64,000 bases of DNA, from NCBI RefSeq assembly GCF_000381885.1, contig NZ_KB907214.1, forward strand, positions 339,987 to 403,986. The letters run 5' to 3'. The stretch comes from Actinomadura atramentaria DSM 43919. Its GTDB lineage: Bacteria; Actinomycetota; Actinomycetes; Streptosporangiales; Streptosporangiaceae. The translations under genes and the position numbers were made by a program. The stretch's first letter is position 1. The number at the start of each line of letters is the position of its first letter. Positions 1 through 7,170 of this stretch are shown in pieces. Below the pieces are notes generated by a model. That model was not told the origin of the DNA and did no database searches. It worked only from the letters and a program-made list of their open reading frames with translations.

Positions 1-1
1 T

Positions 2-1216
2 GCGTCAATCGATCACTACCGCGTCGTGGACAAGAAAAGTGAAGACGACCCATACGAGCTTTACGATGTGCTAAAAAGGATCGAAGCTGTCCTACGTGAA
101 CGCAGGTACGAGTTCATCAGTCTGAGCATCGGTCCCGCACTGCCCATCGAGAACGATGAAGTACATCCTTGGACTGCCCTATTGGATGACCTCCTTTCGG
201 ATGGCCACACTTTTGCATCCGTAGCGGTCGGGAACAACGGGAAGAATCTTCCGGTAGAAGAAGCGCGTATTCTAGTGCCAAGCGACTCCGTCAACGCGCT
301 AAGTGTGGGGTCGGCCGACACGGTCAAAGATGGTTGGGCTCGTGCTGACTACAGCGCGATCGGCCCAGGTCGACAGCCAGGCAGGATCAAGCCTGACGTA
401 CTAAGCTTCGGCGGCACGCAGCGCGAACCGTTCATTGTCTACGACGCATATGATGCACCGCTCATTGCGGCTATTTGCGGCACGTCATTTGCAACCCCCG
501 CAGCCGTAAGGATTGCCGCGGGATTGCGGGCGCATTTCGGCGGTCGCCTAAGCTCGCTCGCATTGAAATCGCTTTTGATTCATTCCGCCCAACGCAGCGA
601 CCACGATCCATCCGAGGTTGGCTGGGGACGCATTCCTACCGACCTACAGGATATTGTGGTATGCGATGGTGACACGATTCGAGTACTCTACCAAGGCGAG
701 CTTCCGCCAAGCCAGTATCTTCGCGCTCCCGTCCCTTTGCCTGACGAGCAGCTCACTGGGATAGTCGAGATTAAGGCGACATTCTGTTACGCGACTCCCG
801 TCGATCCCCAGGACCCGAGCAGTTACACGCGCAGCGGGCTCGACGTCACGTTTAGGCCACATGCGCTACGGTTTACCAACGACCGGTCTCCGGACCCTGC
901 ACCGAAACCATTTTTCCGGCGCACAAAGTTCGACACGGAGGAAATGCTTCGGCAGGATGGGCAAAAGTGGGAGACCACTCTTCACGCCACGAAGAAGCTG
1001 AGGGGTAGCTCGCTGCATATTCCAGTTTTCGATATTCACCACAATGCTCGACTCGCTGGTGGTGCAACTCAAACGGCAGAAACCATGAAGTATGCCCTGG
1101 TGGTCACTGTACGCTCGGTTAAAACTAGCGATCTCTACGAGAAGGTGGCGACACAGTATGCTGGGCGACTGGAAGCGCTACAGCCACTCGTAGAAGTTCC
1201 AATTCGCATCCGTTAA
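2..1216 (+). CDS. Subtilisin-like (S8) serine peptidase, 5' truncated by window edge
   Basis: C-terminal part of a subtilase. The open frame runs in from the left edge, so the GTG at 26 is probably internal. Visible motifs are SLSIG and VAVGNNG (oxyanion Asn region), VGSAD, YSAIGPG, KPDVLSFGG, and GTSFATP with the catalytic Ser codon at 485-487; the Asp and His blocks would lie upstream. After the catalytic core come about 230 residues of unassigned beta-rich sequence. Base composition is near 50% G+C (31 of the first 60 bases by hand), far below the rest of the element, so it looks recently acquired. Cytoplasmic S8 peptidases of this shape are often paired with an AAA ATPase in stress or defence modules; that partner would be off the left edge. 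Role inferred only. Confidence 0.8.
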   Translation, partial: ASIDHYRVVDKKSEDDPYELYDVLKRIEAVLRERRYEFISLSIGPALPIENDEVHPWTALLDDLLSDGHTFASVAVGNNGKNLPVEEARILVPSDSVNALSVGSADTVKDGWARADYSAIGPGRQPGRIKPDVLSFGGTQREPFIVYDAYDAPLIAAICGTSFATPAAVRIAAGLRAHFGGRLSSLALKSLLIHSAQRSDHDPSEVGWGRIPTDLQDIVVCDGDTIRVLYQGELPPSQYLRAPVPLPDEQLTGIVEIKATFCYATPVDPQDPSSYTRSGLDVTFRPHALRFTNDRSPDPAPKPFFRRTKFDTEEMLRQDGQKWETTLHATKKLRGSSLHIPVFDIHHNARLAGGATQTAETMKYALVVTVRSVKTSDLYEKVATQYAGRLEALQPLVEVPIRIR

Positions 1217-1264
1217 TGTGTACTACCCACCGACGATTTAGAACGTCTTCGCAATTGTGGCCAG

Positions 1265-2080
1265 TTAAACACGGGCGACGTCTGCGATCTTCAGCCACGT
1301 GCGAACGCGCCGCGGGTTGAGACCAGCGAGACGTGCTAGGTCTGACGCTCTTGTAGTGGGTAGTTCATTTGAAGCCGTCTTCCACGCAGCGACGGCGACA
1401 TCGTAGGCGGCGTCGCCAGAGACGCCACGCGGGTCAATGAGAACGAGCTGGCCCGCTTCATCCGCGAGTAGGTTGTTTGGCGAGGCGTCTCCGTGGCACA
1501 GCATGTCAGCCGCGTTTGAACCGAGCTGGTCGAGTAGTCGGCAGGCTCGCTCTCGGTCGTCGGCTGGTGCGGGTGTTCGCCCAGGGGCTAGGTCGGTTAG
1601 GTTGTCGTCGCGGAGTCTGGAGAGCAGCCAGTCGGTCAGTCTCGGTGTCCCGGCCGGCGCAGGTTGGTCCTTCATTGCTCGGAAGACGGTGACCAGCGCT
1701 TCGAGCGGCACGGATCTGCCTGAGAGCGTGTTGCCTGGTTCGATGCGGCTGGCTAGCGTCCACACGCTCGTCGGAGTCTCGATGACGTCTACGAGTTCGG
1801 GGCCTATGCCCAGCTCTGCCAGGCGTCGGGAGACGGCGGCTTGGTGGAGGCTCGCGGGGTCGGGGCTCGTTCTGGCGACGAGCGGGCCGTCGGGGCCTTC
1901 GATTTCCACGACGAAGGCGTAGCGCGCGTCGAAGACCCTCACCGGGCGGGCGCGGTACCGGGCGCAGATCCGGTCCAGGTCGCCGAGAACGTCGCGCTGC
2001 CACGGTCCGACGAGGTTCGGCCAGCGGAGCGATGCGGCCTCGATGACTTCCGGCGGGACGTCGATGGGCTGGCCTGTCAC
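1265..2080 (-). CDS. Aminoglycoside phosphotransferase-fold (APH) family protein
   Basis: 271 residues, GTG start overlapping the HAD stop as GTGA. The kinase-like catalytic loop reads LCHGDASPNNLL (HGDxxxxN pattern) and the metal-binding loop LIDPRG, about 20 residues apart as in the APH/choline kinase fold. The substrate cannot be read from sequence: APH-fold proteins phosphorylate antibiotics, sugars, homoserine or other alcohols, and cargo members often have no known target. It is last in a three-gene minus-strand operon, GntR - HAD phosphatase - APH kinase. Pairing a kinase with a phosphatase suggests both act on one small metabolite. It converges on the S8 peptidase across a 48-bp gap. 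Confidence 0.75.
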   Translation of the reverse strand: MTGQPIDVPPEVIEAASLRWPNLVGPWQRDVLGDLDRICARYRARPVRVFDARYAFVVEIEGPDGPLVARTSPDPASLHQAAVSRRLAELGIGPELVDVIETPTSVWTLASRIEPGNTLSGRSVPLEALVTVFRAMKDQPAPAGTPRLTDWLLSRLRDDNLTDLAPGRTPAPADDRERACRLLDQLGSNAADMLCHGDASPNNLLADEAGQLVLIDPRGVSGDAAYDVAVAAWKTASNELPTTRASDLARLAGLNPRRVRTWLKIADVARV

Positions 2081-2745
2081 GGGAGGGTCATCTCCTCGAT
2101 CGCGTCGGCCACTGCTTGCATGTCTTCTAGGACGATGTCGGCGCCAGCGTCGGTGAGTTCGGGGATGCGGGTCTCTCTCTTCGCGTAGCCGATGCAGATG
2201 GTCCCGGCCTTCTTGCCCGCGGTCATGTCGCTGGGTGAGTCCCCGATGAACACGCAGGCGGATTCCGCTGCGCCGACGGCCGCCGCTCCCCGATGCACCA
2301 GGTACGGTTCCGGCTTCATCAGAGTCGGGCGTCCAGCTACCCGGCCGACGACGGCTTCGACCAGGTGGCCGAGTTCGCTTCGGTTGAGGTACTTCTGAAT
2401 CGCCGAAGCTGAGTTGTTGCTGACGATGGCCACGGGGGTGCCGTAGATTGCGGCGGCGCGCAGCAGTTCTGATGCGCCCGGCGTCGGGTCAGCCACTGCT
2501 GCGGCCTCCTGCTCGAAGCGCTCCTGCGCGCGTTCAACGTCTCGGAGGACGCTCGGCGCTGAATCCGCCGTCCACCGCAGTAGGACGAGCGGGTCGGGTT
2601 CGGACTGGAGCTTCTGGGGAAGGTCCGCCCCCCGGTCGCGGAGGATTGCCCTGATGCCGTCCGCTACCTGGGGAGCCGGGAGACCTGAGAAGAGGCGGCA
2701 GACTGGGCCGTCGAAGTCGAGAAGGATCGCCTCGGCCCGGGCCAT
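2077..2745 (-). CDS. HAD-superfamily phosphatase
   Basis: 222 residues from the ATG at 2745; a TTG four codons earlier is an alternative. HAD motif I reads LLDFDGPV, motif II VAIVSNN, the motif III lysine lies in LMKPEPY, and motif IV is IGDSPSDM, giving the complete set for a Mg-dependent phosphoaspartate phosphatase of the phosphoglycolate-phosphatase-like group with an alpha-helical cap. It starts 17 bp after the GntR stop and overlaps the APH gene by 4 bp, so all three are probably co-transcribed from the promoter at the GntR operators. The open frame continues upstream into antisense-looking sequence over GntR, which is not coding. Confidence 0.85.
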   Translation of the reverse strand: MARAEAILLDFDGPVCRLFSGLPAPQVADGIRAILRDRGADLPQKLQSEPDPLVLLRWTADSAPSVLRDVERAQERFEQEAAAVADPTPGASELLRAAAIYGTPVAIVSNNSASAIQKYLNRSELGHLVEAVVGRVAGRPTLMKPEPYLVHRGAAAVGAAESACVFIGDSPSDMTAGKKAGTICIGYAKRETRIPELTDAGADIVLEDMQAVADAIEEMTLP

Positions 2746-2762
2746 CAGGGCCTTCAACTGGT

Positions 2763-3635
2763 TCAGGGCCGGTACTCGCGCGCCACCGTTTCCCACAGTG
2801 CTTCGAACCATTCCTGCAGCTCCTTCACCATTTGCGGCGAGCTGGACGTGTCGCTGTCGTCGTTGAGGGAGAAGTGGAACAGGGTCGAGTCCTTGCCGAG
2901 CAGGTCGAAGATGTCGGCCTGCTCTCCCCCGTTGAGTCGGATCGTGTGCTGCTTCACCGGGTAGAGGCCGAAGAAGACCTCCTCGGAGTTGATGACGTAC
3001 AGCTTGAACGCCGGCGCGAGGTTGTGGACGCGGACCTCGGCGCTCGCGGACTTTATGAGGCCCAGGTCCGCCAGCTCGTGGACGATGTCGATGATGCTGT
3101 CGACCGAGCGCTTCGTGATGCGTTCCGCTCGCTCGCGGATCGCCTCCTCCGCGATGTCGGTACCGACTCGTCGCGGCAGCGCCATGGTCGTCGAGGTGTC
3201 GCACATCATGATCCGCACCTTGAGGGATTCGGGCGTGAGCCGTCCCAGCCGGATCTTGTCGAGCACTTCGACCAGCATGTTGTGCAGCGTCTCGCCGGAG
3301 AAACCCGCGAAGTCGAGCGAGACGTGCGGGCGCTCGAACGCCGCCTCGATGTGGGGGCGGAGACCGACGGGAGTCTCGGTCCGCGCGCGGACGAAGGTTC
3401 CGCTGCCCTGCCTGCTGATGGTCAAGCGCTCGGCGTGCAGCGTTCGCAACGCCGCCTTCACGGTCTCGCGAGCGACGCCGTAGCGCCGGGCGAGGTCGGG
3501 CTGCGAGGGCAGCTTCTCCCCCGGCTTGAGCTTGCCGGTCTGGATCGCGGCACGAAGCCTCATGGCGATTTGTTGCGAGGCCGTCCGGGGGTCGTCGGGG
3601 TCGAGTTCGCCGAGGTAGTCGTTGTCCGCGCTCAC
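2763..3635 (-). CDS. GntR-family transcriptional regulator with non-UTRA effector domain
   Basis: 290 residues from a GTG with a GAAGG box just upstream. Residues of roughly 15-85 form the GntR winged helix (QQIAMRLRAAIQTGKLKPGE, LARRYGVARETVKAALRTL, RQGSGTFV). The remaining 200 residues do not look like the UTRA domain of KorSA/HutC-type repressors; they include VHNLAPAFKLYVINSEEVFF and a FHF block and may be a phospholipase-D-like sensor fold (low certainty). It is first in the GntR-HAD-APH operon and sits divergent from the plus-strand AICE genes. Three near-identical palindromes lie directly upstream, so autoregulation and control of the divergent transcript are likely. Confidence 0.85.
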   Translation of the reverse strand: MSADNDYLGELDPDDPRTASQQIAMRLRAAIQTGKLKPGEKLPSQPDLARRYGVARETVKAALRTLHAERLTISRQGSGTFVRARTETPVGLRPHIEAAFERPHVSLDFAGFSGETLHNMLVEVLDKIRLGRLTPESLKVRIMMCDTSTTMALPRRVGTDIAEEAIRERAERITKRSVDSIIDIVHELADLGLIKSASAEVRVHNLAPAFKLYVINSEEVFFGLYPVKQHTIRLNGGEQADIFDLLGKDSTLFHFSLNDDSDTSSSPQMVKELQEWFEALWETVAREYRP

Positions 3636-3650
3636 GCCTTCAGGGTAACC

Positions 3651-3664
3651 CCTGGCTAGCCAGG
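3651..3664. promoter_or_regulatory. Palindromic operator 1 for GntR
   Basis: CCTGGCTAGCCAGG is a perfect 14-bp palindrome 16 bp upstream of the GntR start codon. It shares the TGGCTAGCCA core with operator 2. Binding by the adjacent GntR protein is inferred from position and symmetry. Confidence 0.6.
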
Positions 3665-3691
3665 CCGGGCAGATCCTAGATTCGCGCTTGA

Positions 3692-3705
3692 CTTGGCTAG
3701 CCAAG
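3692..3705. promoter_or_regulatory. Palindromic operator 2 for GntR
   Basis: CTTGGCTAGCCAAG is a perfect 14-bp palindrome centred 41 bp from operator 1, about four helical turns. A TTGACT hexamer at 3688-3693 overlaps it on the plus strand, and a TAGGAT-like -10 for the minus-strand operon lies at 3674-3679, so a bound protein would block both directions. Confidence 0.6.
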
Positions 3706-3726
3706 CTAGTCCATGATGCTTCCATG

Positions 3727-3740
3727 CCTGGCCAGCCAGG
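3727..3740. promoter_or_regulatory. Palindromic operator 3 for GntR
   Basis: CCTGGCCAGCCAGG is a slightly imperfect third copy (GCTAGC changed to GCCAGC), centred 35 bp beyond operator 2, and followed by a further CTAGAC element. A weaker third site is typical of cooperative repressor arrays. No convincing promoter was found between here and the next gene at 3971. Confidence 0.5.
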
Positions 3741-3970
3741 CTAGACAAATGGATAAGGCATCGGCGATCGGAACCCGAGTGCGTACGGGTTGACGTGTCA
3801 CGAGGTCCCCGGACCGGTTCTGATCTGTGCGATGCCGAGCTTTCTGGCTTGTAGCGCTCTGCGCTGCCTGTCCCGCGCTCGTCGGTTCGCTTCTCACCTG
3901 GTCGGTGGGTCGTCCGGTTCGAGTGCGGGGTGGAGAACGCAGAGACTCGGTTCCTGATCTGGAGATGCTG

Positions 3971-4345
3971 ATGCGGCACAACGGACGTCCGGTCATCCTC
4001 GCCTCACGCCTCACCCCGAACCTGCTGAGCCTGTCCGACCAGGGCGGCTGCGCGCTGGTCGCGTGCCCGGACTGCGGGTGCTGGCGGTCGGTCAAGCGCG
4101 GGATGGTCACCGCGCATCGCGGGCCGGACGTTCCCGGCGCGGACGCCTGGCCGGCCGAGTTCCGGCCGAGCCCGCCCCGCTGCCCCGGTTCGGGGCAGCG
4201 GGTGCGGATCGACGTCACATTCGAGCAGTGGCGCAAGGAGCTGGCGGAAGCGTGCTTCGAAGCCGGGAAGCGGCGCCCCACGCGTGTGCTGCCCCGGCCC
4301 AAGCCGCCCGTCGCGCCGAGCGTCATGCAGCTCGCCGCTCGCTGA
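3971..4345 (+). CDS. Small zinc-ribbon-like AICE protein
   Basis: 124 residues from the ATG at 3971, chosen because GGAG lies 6 bp upstream (3961-3964); an in-frame ATG at 3965 abuts that box. Cysteines occur as CPDCGCW near residue 30 and RCPGSGQR about 40 residues later, a plausible single zinc site. The N-terminus MRHNGRPVILASRL and the basic, proline-rich tail match no enzyme I know. It is the first plus-strand gene after the operators and ends at a strong terminator, so it forms its own transcription unit. Confidence 0.6.
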   Translation: MRHNGRPVILASRLTPNLLSLSDQGGCALVACPDCGCWRSVKRGMVTAHRGPDVPGADAWPAEFRPSPPRCPGSGQRVRIDVTFEQWRKELAEACFEAGKRRPTRVLPRPKPPVAPSVMQLAAR

Positions 4346-4363
4346 GTCCACGTTCTTCCCATT

Positions 4364-4393
4364 GAGCGCCCTGGCCGATCGGCCAGGGCGCTC
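4364..4393 (+). terminator. Perfect 30-bp palindromic terminator
   Basis: GAGCGCCCTGGCCGA and its exact complement form a 15-bp stem followed by TTTCG. It lies 18 bp after the zinc-ribbon gene and 37 bp before the DUF4097 gene. Confidence 0.75.
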
Positions 4394-4429
4394 TTTCGTG
4401 TCCCTGCCTGCTCATGGAGAGAGGTCCAT

Positions 4430-5296
4430 ATGAACGTCGAGAAGTCGGCCGCCCGGACGCTGCGGTTCGCGCCGTCCGGCCCGGTGCCCCTGCGGGTGAA
4501 CGTGCCGGTCGGCACGGTGGAGGTGTTCGCCGAGGCGGGCATCAGCCAGGGGTCGGTGACGCTGGAGGCGCTCGGCGACGATCCGGCCGTCGGCCGGACG
4601 ATCGACCGGGCGCTGCTGAGCTGGGACGAGCGTCAGGAAACGCTCGCGGTGGACGTGCCCGACCTGGACGACAACGCCGCGGCCGTCGGCGGGGTGACCG
4701 TCATCGGCGGCGTCACCATCGGCAGCGTCTCGAACGGCGCGACGCTCACGCAGATCGTCGGCAGCGTCATGGACGGCGTCGTCATCGACGGGTCGTCGGT
4801 CACGGTCATGGGCGGGACGTCGGCGCGGCGTGGAGTTCGCGTTGTGGTCCGACTGCCCGAAGGTTCCACGGTCGCGGCCCGGACCCGGACGGCGTCGGTG
4901 TCGGCGGTCGGCGAGTACGCCGGCGTCCGCGTCCGCACGTCGAGCGGATCGGTGACGATCGGCGACGCCGACCAGGTGAACGTCGAAACGGTGTCCGGCG
5001 ACCTGTGGGTCGGCGCCGTCGGGGTGCTCGAAGCCGTGACGGTTTCCGGCGACGTCCGGGCTTGGCACGCGACCTACGCCAACGTCCGCACGACCTCGGG
5101 TGACGTCCTCCTCAGCGAGATCGAGGACCGGGTGCGCGTCCACTCGGTGTCCGGCGACGTCGACGTCTCCGACTGCCGCGGACGCGCCGAGATCACCACC
5201 GTGTCGGGCGACGCCCGGCTTCGCGCCCGTCGGCCCGAGGACGCCACCGTCCAGTCGGTCTCCGGTGTCGCGCGGGTGTCCGCCGCGCCCCAGTAG
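4430..5296 (+). CDS. DUF4097-type beta-strand repeat protein
   Basis: 288 residues, ATG with GAGAGAGG upstream. From about residue 120 onward it is built of short repeating beta strands with a VSGDV / TSGDV / SGDVDVS phrase about every 20 residues, the signature of the DUF4097 beta-helix family. No signal peptide or membrane segment is visible, so it should be cytoplasmic. A less regular region (about 75-115) has VGGVTVIGGVTIGSVSNG-type repeats. Its role in integrative elements is unknown. It opens the long plus-strand run of small genes that leads to the translocase. Confidence 0.75.
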   Translation: MNVEKSAARTLRFAPSGPVPLRVNVPVGTVEVFAEAGISQGSVTLEALGDDPAVGRTIDRALLSWDERQETLAVDVPDLDDNAAAVGGVTVIGGVTIGSVSNGATLTQIVGSVMDGVVIDGSSVTVMGGTSARRGVRVVVRLPEGSTVAARTRTASVSAVGEYAGVRVRTSSGSVTIGDADQVNVETVSGDLWVGAVGVLEAVTVSGDVRAWHATYANVRTTSGDVLLSEIEDRVRVHSVSGDVDVSDCRGRAEITTVSGDARLRARRPEDATVQSVSGVARVSAAPQ

Positions 5297-5363
5297 CCGA
5301 GCGCCCGACGGCGCGGCAACTCGCCCCTTCGACTCCCGCCGAAGCGGGAGAAAGGACGCCTTC

Positions 5364-5561
5364 ATGTCGGTCACCTATCTGCGCCCGCGCGTCCCGCCCG
5401 GTCGCGTCGGGCCGGTCAAGCACTGCCCGACCTGCCGCACCGTCCTGGACGGCGGGCCGGTCCTCTTCCGCTGCGCCTCCTGCAACCGCTCGGTGCGCGC
5501 CGCCGACCTGCCGTGCGAGGTCGCCCTCCCGGGGCCGGACGAGTCCGGCCTGGCAGCGTGA
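5364..5561 (+). CDS. Small zinc-ribbon protein
   Basis: 65 residues from the ATG at 5364, with GGGAGAAAGG upstream. Two CxxC pairs, CPTC and CASC, are 18 residues apart, a classic zinc ribbon. It overlaps the next gene by a GTGA junction, so the two are translationally coupled. Function unknown; such mini-ribbons are common in actinomycete elements and may be DNA-binding or adaptor proteins. Confidence 0.65.
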   Translation: MSVTYLRPRVPPGRVGPVKHCPTCRTVLDGGPVLFRCASCNRSVRAADLPCEVALPGPDESGLAA

Positions 5562-5938
5562 CCCGCCGCAGCAACGCCCGGTTCTGGGACCCGGCCGGTC
5601 GGCGGTTCGGAATTCCGACGTGGCCGTGGCGGATGGCGCCCGGCCATCTCGCCACCCGCCGTCAGCTCGCCGCGGCCGGTCTGCGGCCCGGCGGGCAGCC
5701 CGTCGCCGGGCAGGTTCTTCGGCATCGCCCCCGCGGCCTGTTGGTCGCCTACCTCTACGACGTCGCTTTCGCCAAACCCAAGCGCGTCCCGACGACGGCG
5801 CAGCTCGCCGCTCTGGATCGGGCGCTGGCCGCGCGGCGGACGTGCCCGCGCTGCCGGACCGACGTCGGTTACGTCCTGCCCCGCCGCGTCGGCGCGTGCC
5901 TCGACTGCGCCGAGCCGTGGGAGCTGGAAGCCGCCTGA
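5558..5938 (+). CDS. RRQRL-type zinc-binding AICE protein
   Basis: 126 residues, GTG start overlapping the previous stop. The sequence has TRRQLAAAGLRPGGQPV, then AYLYDVAFAKPKRVPT, then CPRC and CLDC pairs near the end. This matches the recurring actinobacterial family named for an RRQRL motif, here RRQLA. The C-terminal four cysteines should bind one zinc. The family is found in mobile elements with no assigned biochemical activity. Confidence 0.65.
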   Translation: MTRRSNARFWDPAGRRFGIPTWPWRMAPGHLATRRQLAAAGLRPGGQPVAGQVLRHRPRGLLVAYLYDVAFAKPKRVPTTAQLAALDRALAARRTCPRCRTDVGYVLPRRVGACLDCAEPWELEAA

Positions 5939-6020
5939 CACGTTCGCGCCCCTGCCCGGTCCTCGGGCGGGGGCGCTCGTGCTCCTCTCCACCGCTGCCC
6001 CTGAACGAAAGGACCCGCTC

Positions 6021-6428
6021 ATGCCCCGGCCGCTTCCCGCGCCGCTGCCCAGTCCGGTGACGCACCCGACGTCCATCACGGTCGACGTCCCGTCCCGGCA
6101 CGGGTTCCAGCCGCTCGGATCGGTGCCCGAGGACGGGCTGCTCGACCTGGTCGCCGTCCAGATCGCGATGAGCGGGGAGCGGCCGGTCGAGCTGACCGCG
6201 CTTGAACGCCTCGTCGCCGCCGCGCAGATCCTCGCGGCGGGCGGGCACCCCCGCGACATCGCCGACCGGCTCCGCGTGAGCGACACCATCGCCGACTCGC
6301 TCGTCCGCCGCGTGCGCCTGGCGACGCCGAAACTGCGCGCCGTCCTGGACGCCGCCGACGACGCGCTGCGCGGTCGCCGCCCCGCGCCCGAACGCCCGGC
6401 CCGCGACGCGCGCCGCGCCGCCGCCTGA
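6021..6428 (+). CDS. Putative helix-turn-helix AICE protein
   Basis: 135 residues, ATG with GAAAGGA upstream. The segment ALERLVAAAQILAAGG then PRDIADRLRVSDTIADSLVR reads like a short DNA-binding helix-turn-helix domain, similar to sigma-region-4-like or LuxR-like folds. The C-terminus is an Arg/Ala/Pro tail. The 82 bp before it carry only GC-rich short hairpins. A regulatory role is a guess from the fold. Confidence 0.55.
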   Translation: MPRPLPAPLPSPVTHPTSITVDVPSRHGFQPLGSVPEDGLLDLVAVQIAMSGERPVELTALERLVAAAQILAAGGHPRDIADRLRVSDTIADSLVRRVRLATPKLRAVLDAADDALRGRRPAPERPARDARRAAA

Positions 6429-6453
6429 CCCGCTTCGACCGAAGGAGAATCCC

Positions 6454-7083
6454 GTGACCACGTCCATCACCACGCCGGACGGCCTGCCGTCGCGCGGTAC
6501 GCGGCCGAACCTCACCGTCCCGGACATCGACCCGCCCGCGCCGGTTCCGCAGTGCCGGACCGAGCAGGACGTCGCCGACCTCGCCGAGCTGGACCGCCTC
6601 GACCGGTACGAGCGGCAGACCCGCCGCAAGATCGGCCTCACCCTCGGCGCGCTCGGCGTCGGTGTCGCCGTCCCGGCGCTCGCCGTCACGCCGCCGGACG
6701 TCCTGGCGGAGTACGGCACGCGCGGCCTGGCGGTGCTCGGCGTCCTCGCGGTCGCCGACACCGTCGCGGGCCGTCTGCGCGACCGCTTCCAGTCCGCCCC
6801 GCACGGCCGGTACTGGCAGGTGTGGCGCTGGCGGATCGCGCGCCGCTGGTACGCGCCCGGCTCGACCGTCTGGACCTGCGCCGACGACGCCTGCCCGCGC
6901 CCGCTGGCCGTCCTGGACTGGAACGGAACCGGCGACGAGAAGTGGGTGCTCGTCACCGACGGCAGCGGCCCGAACTGCGCGCCGACGTGGACGCGTCTGG
7001 ACGAGGTTTCCGCCGTCCCGCTCCGGCACGCCGCCGACTGCCCGTCCGCGACCCGCGCCGTCGCCTCTTCGGCGGCGGCCTGA
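6454..7083 (+). CDS. AICE membrane protein of unknown function
   Basis: 209 residues, GTG start with GAAGGAGA upstream. Two hydrophobic segments near residues 53-72 and 80-98 (IGLTLGALGVGVAVPALAV and LAVLGVLAVADTVAG) suggest a helical hairpin. The C-terminal half is soluble with WRWRIARRWYAPGSTVW, a CADDAC pair and a GPNCAPTWTRL block. It precedes the DUF2637 spread-type protein, so a role in plasmid spreading or the transfer membrane complex is plausible but unproven. Confidence 0.55.
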   Translation: MTTSITTPDGLPSRGTRPNLTVPDIDPPAPVPQCRTEQDVADLAELDRLDRYERQTRRKIGLTLGALGVGVAVPALAVTPPDVLAEYGTRGLAVLGVLAVADTVAGRLRDRFQSAPHGRYWQVWRWRIARRWYAPGSTVWTCADDACPRPLAVLDWNGTGDEKWVLVTDGSGPNCAPTWTRLDEVSAVPLRHAADCPSATRAVASSAAA

Positions 7084-7170
7084 TCACTCGCCGTCCGTCA
7101 TCGTCTGAGCCGTCTCGCCAGGGTCCGGCGCACCCCGGCGGGACGGCTCGCGCGTCCTGGAGGACCCGTC

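Noticed and set aside
1..4000. Left attachment site of the AICE
   Set aside because: No copy of the tRNA-Tyr 3' segment GCAGGGTTCGAACCTGC was found by reading; it should lie outside the window.
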